Positions 52,191 to 59,936 of a DNA stretch of 64,000 nt are shown piece by piece. The stretch is from the NCBI GenBank assembly GCA_028710865.1, contig JAQTUF010000001.1:159202-223201 (forward strand), given 5' to 3'. The DNA is from Candidatus Shapirobacteria bacterium. Lineage in GTDB: Bacteria; Patescibacteria; Microgenomatia; UBA12405. A model generated the notes under the pieces. The model did no database searches. It had not been told where the DNA came from and saw only the letters and a list, made by a program, of their open reading frames with translations. The position numbers and the translations under genes are program-made. The number at the start of each line of letters is the position of its first letter. The stretch's first letter is position 1.

Positions 52191-53537
52191 GTGTTGATTA
52201 AAAAAATATTAATTTTCTTTAAAACCCATCGTTTGATAATTGCTCTTGGTTTTATAGCTTTTGTATTTCGATTGGCAATTTCACCTTTATTTACTCATGG
52301 TGATTTAACTACTCAGGCAGAATGGGGAGGTTGGATGTATACCCATAGCCCAAAGGGCTTATATGATTGGAATCAATGGGTATCAGGCTATTGGCCAAAC
52401 CACCCACCTTTAATTTCTTTGGTTTATCTTTGGGCTTATCAATTTCACAGTTTTTTGATGATGTGTTTTTCTAATATTGGTAATTTTATTGCTCTAAACC
52501 GTCTGGCTCCAACTAAATTCCTTTGGTTTTTTAATTTTATTAAATGGTTTGGTCAGGCTCGCTATGAAAATACTTTTTTTCTAAAAGGAATTGTTTTAAG
52601 TATCAAATTTCCAATGATGGTGGCTGATATTGTTTTGGCAGGAATTGTATATTATTTATGTCGGTTGAAATCTATAAATTGGAAAAAATATGTTTTGGCA
52701 ATTTTATTTTTACCATTTAGTTGGTATTTGTCAGCGGCTTGGGGTCAGTCTGACCAATTGTCTTTTATTTTTTTGATTTTGGCTTTTATATTATTAAATT
52801 CTGCAAAAAAATCGTGGTTATCCCCTTTGTTGTTTGCCATTGCCATAAATCTTAAACCAACTGGATTAATTTTAGTTCCCCTTTATTTGTGGATTTGGTA
52901 TAAACAACGTCATTCTATTTATAAATTAATTTTCGGTGGTGGATTGGCTTATCTTTTTACCATTTATATAGTTTCTTTATTTGCCTCAAGACCGGCACTG
53001 GATTACTTACTCCATGAAATGATTACTAGAATATTTATGACTATAAAACCACTTATTCATGTAAATGCTTTTAATCTTTGGTATTTAGTTAATAATAAAT
53101 GGGGTATATCGGCTAACACTAATTATTTATTTTTAAGTGCTACAGTATGGGGTTATGTTATCTATTTTTTGGTTTCTTTGGTCTCATTTTCGGTAGTTAG
53201 ATATAAAAAATTAGAATCAATTTTGGCTTCAGTTTTTATTAGCGGTTTTGGTGGTTGGTTGTTTTTGGCTAATATGCATGAACGATATTTGTATGCTGGT
53301 GTGGTTTCATTATTGTTTTTGTCAATTTATAAAGCAAAATATTTTAAATATTTTATCTTTCTGTCAACAATCTTTTTTATAAATATATTTTGGGCTTTCC
53401 CACCAAAAATATATCCACTTATTGACAATGCAGTGATGTTTTACAAAATACTAGCAGTGGCTAATATTGTGACTTATCTAATGGTTACCCGAATGATAGT
53501 GAAGGATTTTAGAAAGAAAGGTAGGGTTATTTCTTAG
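52191..53537 (+). CDS. GT-C fold mannosyl/glycosyltransferase-like membrane protein
   Basis: A 448-residue protein with about ten transmembrane helices. The first outer loop (HGDLTTQAEWGGWMYTH, then GLYDWNQW and YWPNHPPLISLVYLW) is like GT-C enzymes such as the PIG-M/ALG or DUF2029 groups that use polyprenyl-phosphate sugars; FSWYLSAAWGQSDQLSFIF is another recognisable block of that class. Acceptor unknown. It is the fourth GT-C enzyme in the window. Start GTG, predicted leaderless. Confidence 0.72.
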   Translation: MLIKKILIFFKTHRLIIALGFIAFVFRLAISPLFTHGDLTTQAEWGGWMYTHSPKGLYDWNQWVSGYWPNHPPLISLVYLWAYQFHSFLMMCFSNIGNFIALNRLAPTKFLWFFNFIKWFGQARYENTFFLKGIVLSIKFPMMVADIVLAGIVYYLCRLKSINWKKYVLAILFLPFSWYLSAAWGQSDQLSFIFLILAFILLNSAKKSWLSPLLFAIAINLKPTGLILVPLYLWIWYKQRHSIYKLIFGGGLAYLFTIYIVSLFASRPALDYLLHEMITRIFMTIKPLIHVNAFNLWYLVNNKWGISANTNYLFLSATVWGYVIYFLVSLVSFSVVRYKKLESILASVFISGFGGWLFLANMHERYLYAGVVSLLFLSIYKAKYFKYFIFLSTIFFINIFWAFPPKIYPLIDNAVMFYKILAVANIVTYLMVTRMIVKDFRKKGRVIS

Positions 53538-53781
53538 CTTTTTTTATTTTTTTTTCTAAAAAATTAAGGATTCTCCCATTATCGATATCCCAACGGTTGA
53601 GAAATAAAACATAGACTATTTCCAAAATTCCCATAGTATTTATAGTCAATAAAAAAACAAACCAAATAAGTTGTCTTTTACTGGCTGATTTCCAAAGTGC
53701 TAATCCTTTCCAAAAAATACTCCAAATTAAAAAAGGGATATAAAATTGGGGTTGGTTTAATAGAGAAATAATATTATTCAT
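53527..53781 (-). CDS. DUF5652-like small membrane protein
   Basis: An 84-residue protein with two membrane helices. IWSIFWKGLALWKSA, QLIWFVFLLTINTMGILEIVYV and a basic C-terminus match the short DUF5652-type family (WKGxALW and NTxGILEIxY). Function unknown. It follows the SDR gene after 3 bases and overlaps the convergent glycosyltransferase end by 11 bases. Confidence 0.65.
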   Translation of the reverse strand: MNNIISLLNQPQFYIPFLIWSIFWKGLALWKSASKRQLIWFVFLLTINTMGILEIVYVLFLNRWDIDNGRILNFLEKKIKKAKK

Positions 53782-53784
53782 AGT

Positions 53785-54543
53785 TTAGTATGCAGTCCAG
53801 CCAGCATCAGCAGTGATGACAGTACCATTAATAAAACTTGAGTCATCTGCAGCTAAAAATAAGGCTATTTGGGCAATTTCTTCTGGTTTGCCAGTTCGAG
53901 GATTTAGATCAATTCCGGACATAGCTTTTTCCATACCAAATTTATTAGGATTATCAATTGTCTTACCAATATTAGTACTGACACCACCAGGAGCAATAGC
54001 ATTGCAACGAATACCCATGCCCGCATATTGGTAACCAATGTTTTTAGTTAAACCGACAATAGCAAATTTTGAGGCAGTATAGGCGGCACCAGCCCGTGAA
54101 CCTTGAAGTCCACCAACAGAGGCAATATTAACTATTACACCTTTTTTATTTTGAACAAAAATTGGCATGGCTTTTCTGATGGTATACATTGGACCATTAA
54201 TATTGACACCAAAAACTTTTTCCCAAAGTTCATCAGTTAGCTCACCAACAGGAACAAAATTATCCATAATGCCGGCATTATTTACTAAAATATCTAAAGT
54301 TCCATAATTTTTTACAGTAAAATCAATAAGGCTTTCGACATCTTTTTTCTTGGCAACATCAGCAACTGTGGCAACTGCTATTTTTCCACTGGCAGTAATT
54401 TGAGAAACAACGGCTTGAGCGGCTTCTAAATTAATATCAGCAACAACAACTTTTGCTCCTTCTTGAGCATATAAGATAGCAATGGCTTGACCTATTCCAC
54501 TAGCAGCACCAGTGACGATAGCAACTTTGTTTTCTAATTTCAT
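53785..54543 (-). CDS. Short-chain dehydrogenase/reductase (FabG-like)
   Basis: A 252-residue classical SDR. TGAASGIGQA (cofactor loop), VVADINLE (Asp after strand 2, favouring NAD), NNAGIMDN, and the catalytic Ser-Tyr-Lys in NIASVGG and AAYTASKFA are all present, with CNAIAPGGVSTNI near the end. It oxidises or reduces a hydroxy/keto substrate; glucose- or 3-oxoacyl-type are possible. A palindrome lies in its promoter. Confidence 0.88.
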   Translation of the reverse strand: MKLENKVAIVTGAASGIGQAIAILYAQEGAKVVVADINLEAAQAVVSQITASGKIAVATVADVAKKKDVESLIDFTVKNYGTLDILVNNAGIMDNFVPVGELTDELWEKVFGVNINGPMYTIRKAMPIFVQNKKGVIVNIASVGGLQGSRAGAAYTASKFAIVGLTKNIGYQYAGMGIRCNAIAPGGVSTNIGKTIDNPNKFGMEKAMSGIDLNPRTGKPEEIAQIALFLAADDSSFINGTVITADAGWTAY

Positions 54544-54546
54544 ATT

Positions 54547-54575
54547 ATTTTATTTTCATTAATAATGAAACACAA
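54547..54575 (-). promoter_or_regulatory. SDR promoter with a palindromic operator in the spacer
   Basis: On the minus strand TTGTGT (54570-54575), a 17-base spacer and TAAAAT (54547-54552). The 17 bases at 54554-54570 are a palindrome, TTTCATTA, one central base, TAATGAAA, filling the spacer. A repressor bound there would block polymerase. The ATG follows the -10 box by only 3 bases. Confidence 0.4.
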
Positions 54576-54776
54576 TTTATGAGGTTGAAGACAATAAAAT
54601 AATGACTTCAATAAATTATAAATATAAAGAGTGTTTTTTAATTAATTAAATTTAACATATCCAATAAAGATGTTCAAAATAAATGAAAGTCATATATTTA
54701 TTCAAAAAAACTAATTTTACTGTTTCTTTTTGAAACAAACAGGCTTGTTTAGTTAAATAATTTGCTAGACTATTTT

Positions 54777-55583
54777 GTGAATATAAATAAAACCGAAATG
54801 ATAACCAAAGAAAGTCAAATTTTATTAGAACTAATAAAAAATAAACAACCGATGGTGGCGATGTTGGCACCATCGTTTCCAATTATTTTTAATCCAAAAA
54901 CAATTGTCGGACAATTAAAACGTCTTGGTTTCCAACAAATAGTTGAGGTCTCTTTCGGAGCTAAATGCACTAATGAAATGATGGTTGCAGCACTGAAAAA
55001 AGATGACATTTCCAGATTTATTACTAGTCCTTGTCCCAATATTGTCCGAATTATACGTAATAAATTTCCTGAGGCTATAAAATATTTAGCTTCTAATGTT
55101 GATTCCCCTATGGTGGCAACAGCCCGTAGGATTATTGAAACATATCCTAATAAACAACCAATTTTTATTGGACCTTGTCTAGTTAAAAAATTAGAGTCCA
55201 CCGAAGATCACCCAGAATTAAATATTCTTTGTGTGACATATAAAGATTTACAACAAATTTTTACTGATTTAAAAATTAAAGAGGAAATCACTGATAATGG
55301 TATAACTTTTGACTTAATTGAAGAAACAACCCGTTTGTATCCTATATCTGGTGGATTAACTCAAAGCAGTAAAGTACGGGATTTATTAAGTGAAGATGAT
55401 ATTGAAGTAGTGTCGGGTGGTAAAAACATTGAAAGTGCTATTAGGCGGTTTTTAAATTCTGACCACCTACGATTACTTGATATTCTTTTTTGTGAAGGTG
55501 GTTGTATTAATGGTCCGGGAATAGTCTGTCCTTTAACTATAGAAGAACGACGAAAAGTGATAACTGATTATTGGAATAAATAA
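54777..55583 (+). CDS. Single-domain [FeFe]-hydrogenase-like (H-cluster domain) protein
   Basis: A 268-residue protein corresponding to the hydrogenase large-subunit C-terminal domain alone, with no ferredoxin-like Fe-S domains. All four H-cluster Cys positions are present: TSPCP (L1, C86), IGPCLVKKLE (L2, C134) and LFCEGGCINGPG (L3, C239 and C243). But the proton-relay Cys of TSCCP is Pro, the Met of MPC is Gly and the Met before the L3 Cys pair is Leu. This fits sensory or non-catalytic relatives rather than a standard H2 enzyme. The start is uncertain: GTG 54777 (TAGACT box 5 bases upstream), TTG 54762 or ATG 54798. Confidence 0.72.
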   Translation: MNINKTEMITKESQILLELIKNKQPMVAMLAPSFPIIFNPKTIVGQLKRLGFQQIVEVSFGAKCTNEMMVAALKKDDISRFITSPCPNIVRIIRNKFPEAIKYLASNVDSPMVATARRIIETYPNKQPIFIGPCLVKKLESTEDHPELNILCVTYKDLQQIFTDLKIKEEITDNGITFDLIEETTRLYPISGGLTQSSKVRDLLSEDDIEVVSGGKNIESAIRRFLNSDHLRLLDILFCEGGCINGPGIVCPLTIEERRKVITDYWNK

Positions 55584-55590
55584 AACAAAA

Positions 55591-55968
55591 CTAATTTGAT
55601 TTCCATAATCCGTGAACATTACAATACCCTATCGCTTTGATTTTATTCGCTTTAATTTCAAAATTTACGGTTGGGGTATCTCCTGGTTTTAAAAATTCTC
55701 TATAAATTTTACCGTCGGCAATTATTTCTATAAATTCTATATAATGATTTTCTTCCATTGGATGAGGAGTCGAACCAACTTTAATTTCTATTCCTGTTTC
55801 TGTTTTTTTGATTATTGGCACATGTTTTTCATAACCAATATCTTTATTTTTGGCAACCAATAAATCCATTGGTTGACCACAACAAACAAGCTGCCCAACT
55901 CCAGTATGTAAAACTTCAACAATATTGCCACAAACGGCACAACGATAAATCTGATTTATTTTTGTCAT
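55591..55968 (-). CDS. dfx: Desulfoferrodoxin (superoxide reductase, 2Fe type)
   Basis: A 125-residue protein. Residues 1-36 are the desulforedoxin domain with Fe ligands C10, C13, C29 and C30. The second domain has the superoxide-reductase site: H49 with the lid residues E47-K48 (EKHVP), H69 and H75 (HPMEENH), and C116 and H119 (CNVHG). It reduces superoxide to peroxide without making O2, which suits an anaerobe. Its gene is convergent with the hydrogenase-like gene, 7 bases apart. Confidence 0.95.
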   Translation of the reverse strand: MTKINQIYRCAVCGNIVEVLHTGVGQLVCCGQPMDLLVAKNKDIGYEKHVPIIKKTETGIEIKVGSTPHPMEENHYIEFIEIIADGKIYREFLKPGDTPTVNFEIKANKIKAIGYCNVHGLWKSN

Positions 55969-56065
55969 ATCTTTATTATTACTTATTTAATTAAATAAAT
56001 CTAATTTTAAGTCTGAAAAATAATTCAATTATAAAAATACTCAAAAAAAAAATAATTTTGTATTT

Positions 56066-56126
56066 TAAAAAAAATTTAGTCAGTCCTTGAAGGAGATATT
56101 GGTGATATCCCCGACAAGGACTGACT
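56066..56126 (-). terminator. Strong terminator of the DUF350 cassette
   Basis: On the minus strand a perfect 12-base-pair stem (AGTCAGTCCTTG at 56115-56126 and its complement at 56078-56089) encloses a second small stem (GATAT/ATATC). It is followed by AAA and eight T. It is much larger than other terminators in the window. Confidence 0.75.
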
Positions 56127-56145
56127 GATGTAATAGGTAGTAAAT

Positions 56146-56691
56146 TTAAGACATAGAAATCAGTAGCGAAGCTGTCAGAATCGAGGAAATAAGAATAGCA
56201 TGAGAATCGTTGCTGGGTGTATTTACCAAATCACGAAATTCCCCGACTGACTTAACCCCGGCCATTCGAGTCATTATTAAAGTAATAATAATGGCAACGA
56301 GGTAACCAATAATTCCTTTGGTACAAATCTGATAAAGATACTGCCGAAGGTTGATTCCGCCTGCCATTAAAAAAGCAATTGCTAGGCTAATGGCAATACC
56401 GCTAATAATTATAGTATGGCTATCGTTGTGACTTTCTTTAAGTTTTTCTTTCAAACTGGAAAATGGTATTCCCAGAATGAATCTGAAATAAAGAGAACCC
56501 AAAGCTAAAGTAAAGATAATAACCATGACGATTTTTATCAAAACCTTAAGAAGATGGTCTCCAGTTTCAGTGATGGTGTTGGAAATGACTTGAGAATCGG
56601 GAGCCACCAAGAATAATCCGACACAAAAGATTGATACCAAAGCGATAAACATGATGACCCAAAAAGGCCAAGATTTCTTGTTATTAGACAT
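56146..56691 (-). CDS. DUF350 (YjfL-like) membrane protein
   Basis: A 181-residue protein with about five transmembrane helices and an internal repeat: SHNDSHTIIISGIAIS and PSNDSHAILISSILTA occupy equivalent places in two halves. E. coli YjfL (DUF350) has the same two-repeat layout with N-x-A-A in place of NDSH. DUF350 is often encoded near DUF4178 and phage-shock-type genes; function unknown. AAAGGAGAA lies 7 bases before the ATG. It is the last gene of a three-gene cassette. Confidence 0.6.
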   Translation of the reverse strand: MSNNKKSWPFWVIMFIALVSIFCVGLFLVAPDSQVISNTITETGDHLLKVLIKIVMVIIFTLALGSLYFRFILGIPFSSLKEKLKESHNDSHTIIISGIAISLAIAFLMAGGINLRQYLYQICTKGIIGYLVAIIITLIMTRMAGVKSVGEFRDLVNTPSNDSHAILISSILTASLLISMS

Positions 56692-56708
56692 AAAATTCTC
56701 CTTTCAAA

Positions 56709-57452
56709 TTACCTGTTTTTTGGGAAAATATCGACAATATGACTGTCGAGGTCCATACCTAAATACATACCAACACATACCCGATCAGTAGCATCTTTTC
56801 TTTTGATATTTTCCAAGAAATAAACGACATTAGGATCTGTCTCTTCCTTGAAAATCATAAATTTGATTTTATCTCCGATATCAAGGTGTGATGTTTTTCT
56901 CAACCCCTGATATTCCAGATAACCAACGTCATTGACGGGATAACTTTTCCCCCGCCAAAACAAAGAGATACTCCCCGGAATCTGTCCTGTTTTACTGAAG
57001 TCTTCTCCAGCCTGTTTAAATGCCCCATCGGCTTCGTCACCTTGAAGTATTATGGCTTGATTAAAACCATACCACCCATCTGGTCTCTTGATGAAAAAGA
57101 CATCTTTTCCAAAACCGAAGAATGGATATTCTCCACCGTTCCTCCAAAAATTAGGGCCATTGTGGTTAAGGCAATAAAATATTCCCTTAACTTTAAGCTC
57201 CCAATCTCTTTCACCTGAAGGTGAAAAAGGATTTAACCCAAAACTGACGAAATCCCCTGCTGTAAGTTCAAGAAACTTATCAGTAAGACTTTTATCTTCA
57301 TCATCAGAGTAGGTGTTGATAGAATTATCCTCATCATTTTGGTTTTGGTCTTTTTGCCGTTTTGGTTTAGTTTTAAAAATTTTGGGGTTTTTGATTACCA
57401 CAATTAATAAAACCGCCAATATTAAGGCAATTAAAATTGGTATCCATGACAT
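56709..57452 (-). CDS. Membrane-anchored DUF4178-like protein
   Basis: A 247-residue protein: one N-terminal membrane helix (about residues 3-21), an Asp/Asn/Lys-rich linker (about 30-55) and a beta-rich domain (AGDFVSFGLNPF, DWELKVKGIFYCL, DVFFIKRPDGWYGF, LDIGDKIKFMIF). The domain layout and its place between DUF350 and a repeat protein suggest DUF4178, but the match is weak by eye. A clear AGGGGAG ribosome-binding site precedes the ATG. Codons are more G+C-rich than in neighbours. Confidence 0.5.
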   Translation of the reverse strand: MSWIPILIALILAVLLIVVIKNPKIFKTKPKRQKDQNQNDEDNSINTYSDDEDKSLTDKFLELTAGDFVSFGLNPFSPSGERDWELKVKGIFYCLNHNGPNFWRNGGEYPFFGFGKDVFFIKRPDGWYGFNQAIILQGDEADGAFKQAGEDFSKTGQIPGSISLFWRGKSYPVNDVGYLEYQGLRKTSHLDIGDKIKFMIFKEETDPNVVYFLENIKRKDATDRVCVGMYLGMDLDSHIVDIFPKNR

Positions 57453-57469
57453 ATATAACTCCCCTTTCT

Positions 57470-57940
57470 TTACCAGCCGTCATTAGATGACCAGCTATCG
57501 CTGTAATCACCGCTATCATATGAATCCAAACCATCGCCATAATCACTCCAACTGTCATCAGAGGTCCAGTTGTCATCGGAACCAGAGTCCCACCAGTCGT
57601 CATTTGAGTCAGAGCTGTCGTCAGAGGTCCAGTTGTCATCGGAACCAGAGTCCCACCAGTCGTCATTTGAGTCAGAGCTGTCGTCAGAGGTCCAGTTGTC
57701 AGGGCTGTTAGAATCCGAATCTGACCATTCCCAATACGAATCATCGTCATCATCAATAATGATTATTGAAGGAAAGATGACAGTATCATCTGAATTAGAA
57801 GTGCCCGACGAGTCTCCTGAAGAATAGTTGGAAGGATTTATGGAGATATTTTGAAAAAGATTGATAACTCCCCATATTAGAAAAAAGACAATCAGAACAG
57901 ATACGACAACAATTACTATTTTTCTCAATTTTTCACCCAA
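57470..57940 (-). CDS. Asp/Ser/Trp-rich tandem-repeat membrane protein
   Basis: A 156-residue protein. A basic N-terminus and membrane helix (about residues 8-28) precede a highly acidic outer region rich in Asp, Ser, Asn and Trp, with a 21-residue unit (DNWTSDDSSDSNDDWWDSGS plus one D) repeated twice and a partial third copy. Such a surface could bind cations or stay unfolded. The start is TTG at 57940 with GAGG upstream. It is the first gene of the DUF4178/DUF350 cassette. Confidence 0.6.
   Translation of the reverse strand: MGEKLRKIVIVVVSVLIVFFLIWGVINLFQNISINPSNYSSGDSSGTSNSDDTVIFPSIIIIDDDDDSYWEWSDSDSNSPDNWTSDDSSDSNDDWWDSGSDDNWTSDDSSDSNDDWWDSGSDDNWTSDDSWSDYGDGLDSYDSGDYSDSWSSNDGW
57560..57709 (+). 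repeat. 63-base tandem repeat, about 2.4 copies
   Basis: The unit beginning AGAGGTCCAGTTGTCA recurs at 57560, 57623 and 57686, always 63 bases apart and almost identical. It is 21 codons long and in frame with the Asp/Ser-rich protein on the minus strand, so copy number can change without a frameshift. Confidence 0.9.
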
Positions 57941-58061
57941 AAAGATTCACCTCTTTTCTTTTTAAATTTACTCTATGTAAAAGTTCTTGTTAGAACCAAA
58001 GTATTTGAGTGCTTTTTACTCCTAACATAGGTAATTTTACACATTTTTTTATATAAATCAA
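57941..58061 (-). promoter_or_regulatory. Promoter and leader of the Asp/Ser-repeat cassette
   Basis: Minus strand TTGATT (58056-58061), 16 bases, TAAAAT (58034-58039), giving a leader of about 86 bases. The leader holds a hairpin GTTCT/AGAAC (57983-57996) and a GAGGTGA ribosome-binding site. Confidence 0.4.
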
Positions 58062-58113
58062 TATTATGGGATGGTGTTTTAAAAAATACAATTATTTTAA
58101 AACTAATAACTTC

Positions 58114-58698
58114 TTATCTTTGTGAAGAAAGCCATTGTGATAATTCTTTAAGAAATAATTTTCTATCATTTTGGGTGGATTTGGATAATAATGTCAATTT
58201 TTCTTCTTTCATTTGTAGAGGATGATCAGTTTGTATAATTTCAATTGGTTTAACAGTAATTGACATATCAGTTTTTCCATCCCAATTCTCATTAAAAATA
58301 AACCCTAATTTTTTTAAAGGTTTATCCCAAGTAATATCAACTATTACCCATTTATTATTTTGGTAAATTTTAAAAAAATTATGAGGATCAATAATATCAC
58401 TCCTGTTTAATATAGTCATTAAATTTGGTGGGTAGATAACGGAAAAATCCTTAAATCGATGCATAACAATATAGTCTTGGGTTTTAATTCCAAGATTATG
58501 ATAAAGTTCCTTTAAGAGTTCATGTTTACCAGAACAAGTTCCCATATTGTTTTTGTATACATCATAAGGATCACGAGAATCAACAACCCCATAAGGAATG
58601 TCTCTTACTTTTTCGGCTAAAAATATAATTTTATCATCTAATGATAAATCATTTGGTATCCATTCATTAAGTATTTGTTTTACTAGAGAGGTTTCCAT
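58114..58698 (-). CDS. Transglutaminase-like cysteine protease-fold protein
   Basis: A 194-residue protein with a likely Cys-His-Asp triad: GTCSGKHELLKELYHNLGI (C55), DPHNFFKIY (H106) and WVIVDITWD (D121). The spacing fits the transglutaminase-like superfamily, whose bacterial members are often peptidases or amidases. No signal peptide, so probably cytoplasmic. TATAAT ends 7 bases before the ATG. Confidence 0.75.
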   Translation of the reverse strand: METSLVKQILNEWIPNDLSLDDKIIFLAEKVRDIPYGVVDSRDPYDVYKNNMGTCSGKHELLKELYHNLGIKTQDYIVMHRFKDFSVIYPPNLMTILNRSDIIDPHNFFKIYQNNKWVIVDITWDKPLKKLGFIFNENWDGKTDMSITVKPIEIIQTDHPLQMKEEKLTLLSKSTQNDRKLFLKELSQWLSSQR

Positions 58699-58711
58699 AG
58701 ACTTTATTATA
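58699..58711 (-). promoter_or_regulatory. Leaderless promoter of the transglutaminase-like gene
   Basis: TATAAT at 58706-58711 (minus strand), 7 bases, ATG at 58698. Confidence 0.5.
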
Positions 58712-58796
58712 TCAATGAAAATGTAAAAAAATCATTTATTCCCTATCTTACCTAAACCTTTTACTAGCTGAGTGGAACGTTTTAAAACTAAATCTA

Positions 58797-59678
58797 TTAA
58801 ACTTTAGTATATTCAGCAACTACTCCATTATTAGGATAGAAATATCTTTCTTCGTTACCTAAAAATTTTTTAAATAATAAACCATTAAAATCAATAACAC
58901 TAAAACTATCTGGATTTCCATCTCCAGAAACCATTTTTTCCATTAAATAAATTAAAGCTGATTGTCCATTTTTAGCAGGATCATTCCAAGCTCTAGGAAA
59001 TAATTCCCCATTATCTATGTAATGCCATGAGTCATAAAATTTTCCACCAGGTTTTAATATTCTATAAATTTCATTAATAAAGTTTATGGTTTGGTTTTTA
59101 TTTAAATAATACTGTAAACCATTACTAACAACTAAATCCACTGACTCATCGCTAAAAGGAAGAGATTCTGCATTTCCTACAAAAACTCTGGCATTTTCAG
59201 GAATACCAATTTCTTTGGCTTTTTTAATAGCTTCTTCAGAAATATCTACACCCCTGATCTTGTTGCAAATTGAAGCAATACTTCTTAATGTATTACCAGT
59301 TCCACAACCAATATCAACAACAATATTAAATTTAGTATTATTTTCCCTAACTTTTTCTTCTAAACAATTTTTAGTTAAATCAAAAATTGTTTGATTATCG
59401 TCACCCATTAAAACGTCGTACCATAATTTACCAGAAGTGGTCTCGTTTAGAGTTAATAAATATCTGTCTTTTTTAGGAGTAGTTAAAATTTTTTCCCCAA
59501 AAGAAATAATTTCTTCAATATCAGGTGATTGATTATTAGATTTAACATCTTGATGTTCTTTGGCAACAGTAATAGCTTTTGCCCAAAGTATATCTGGATT
59601 TTTACTGTTTTTTATTTCTTTTACTAAATTAGTAATTATAACGTCTCTAACTGGAGGTTGAATTGTTTCATTTGTCAT
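58797..59678 (-). CDS. Class I SAM-dependent methyltransferase
   Basis: A 293-residue protein with an N-terminal helical extension (about 1-95) and a methyltransferase core: VVDIGCGTGNTLRSI (motif I), IRGVDISEEAIKKAKE (motif II), FSDESVDLVVSNGLQYY and RILKPGGKFYDSWHY. Substrate unknown. TATAAT ends 6 bases before the ATG. It is separated from the transglutaminase-like gene by a 98-base gap holding only that gene's promoter. Confidence 0.82.
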   Translation of the reverse strand: MTNETIQPPVRDVIITNLVKEIKNSKNPDILWAKAITVAKEHQDVKSNNQSPDIEEIISFGEKILTTPKKDRYLLTLNETTSGKLWYDVLMGDDNQTIFDLTKNCLEEKVRENNTKFNIVVDIGCGTGNTLRSIASICNKIRGVDISEEAIKKAKEIGIPENARVFVGNAESLPFSDESVDLVVSNGLQYYLNKNQTINFINEIYRILKPGGKFYDSWHYIDNGELFPRAWNDPAKNGQSALIYLMEKMVSGDGNPDSFSVIDFNGLLFKKFLGNEERYFYPNNGVVAEYTKV

Positions 59679-59690
59679 AAAAGAATTATA
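59679..59690 (-). promoter_or_regulatory. Leaderless promoter of the methyltransferase
   Basis: TATAAT at 59685-59690 (minus strand), 6 bases, ATG at 59678. Confidence 0.5.
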
Positions 59691-59776
59691 CAGAAGTTCG
59701 AATCCTTTCTGAGGTAAGGTGTTATAGGAATAAAATTCGTGCCTAAAAAAAGTTGCTCTGTAGTCCTAGTATTAAC

Positions 59777-59890
59777 ATGATTGACATTTTTAGTGGAATT
59801 ATCAAGGCTTTTCAAAACCCGATATGGACTGAACAAGCAAGGCAAAGACTAAATCAGATTAAACTTCTAACAAGAGAAATAAAAAATTGA
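59777..59890 (+). CDS. Possible 37-residue small protein
   Basis: A frame from ATG 59777 to TGA 59890 reading MIDIFSGIIKAFQNPIWTEQ and ending LLTREIKN. It would form an amphipathic helix. A TAGTAT box ends 4 bases upstream. Nothing else explains this gap, but a short frame can occur by chance. Confidence 0.3.
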   Translation: MIDIFSGIIKAFQNPIWTEQARQRLNQIKLLTREIKN

Positions 59891-59899
59891 AGTTTTACT

Positions 59900-59936
59900 T
59901 TGATTTAAATATCTGAATTATTGTATAAATGGTGAT
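59900..59936 (+). promoter_or_regulatory. Leaderless promoter with -35 and -10
   Basis: TTGATT at 59900-59905, TATAAA at 59924-59929, spacer 18, start codon at 59937. Confidence 0.5.

Noticed and set aside
57560..57709. Repeat considered as a CRISPR array
   Set aside because: Units are directly adjacent with no unique spacers, and they are in frame with a coding gene.
57487..57827. Two plus-strand open frames across the Asp/Ser repeat
   Set aside because: They exist only because the 63-base repeat lacks stops in all frames; the minus-strand frame has a signal anchor, a ribosome-binding site and operon neighbours.
59694..59712. GTTCGAATCC, like a tRNA T-loop
   Set aside because: The flanking bases do not pair as a T stem, and no D arm, anticodon arm or acceptor stem can be built around it.
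59691..59776. Leftover gap considered for an RNA gene
   Set aside because: No convincing structure or promoter pair was found; only the small frame at 59777 is noted.
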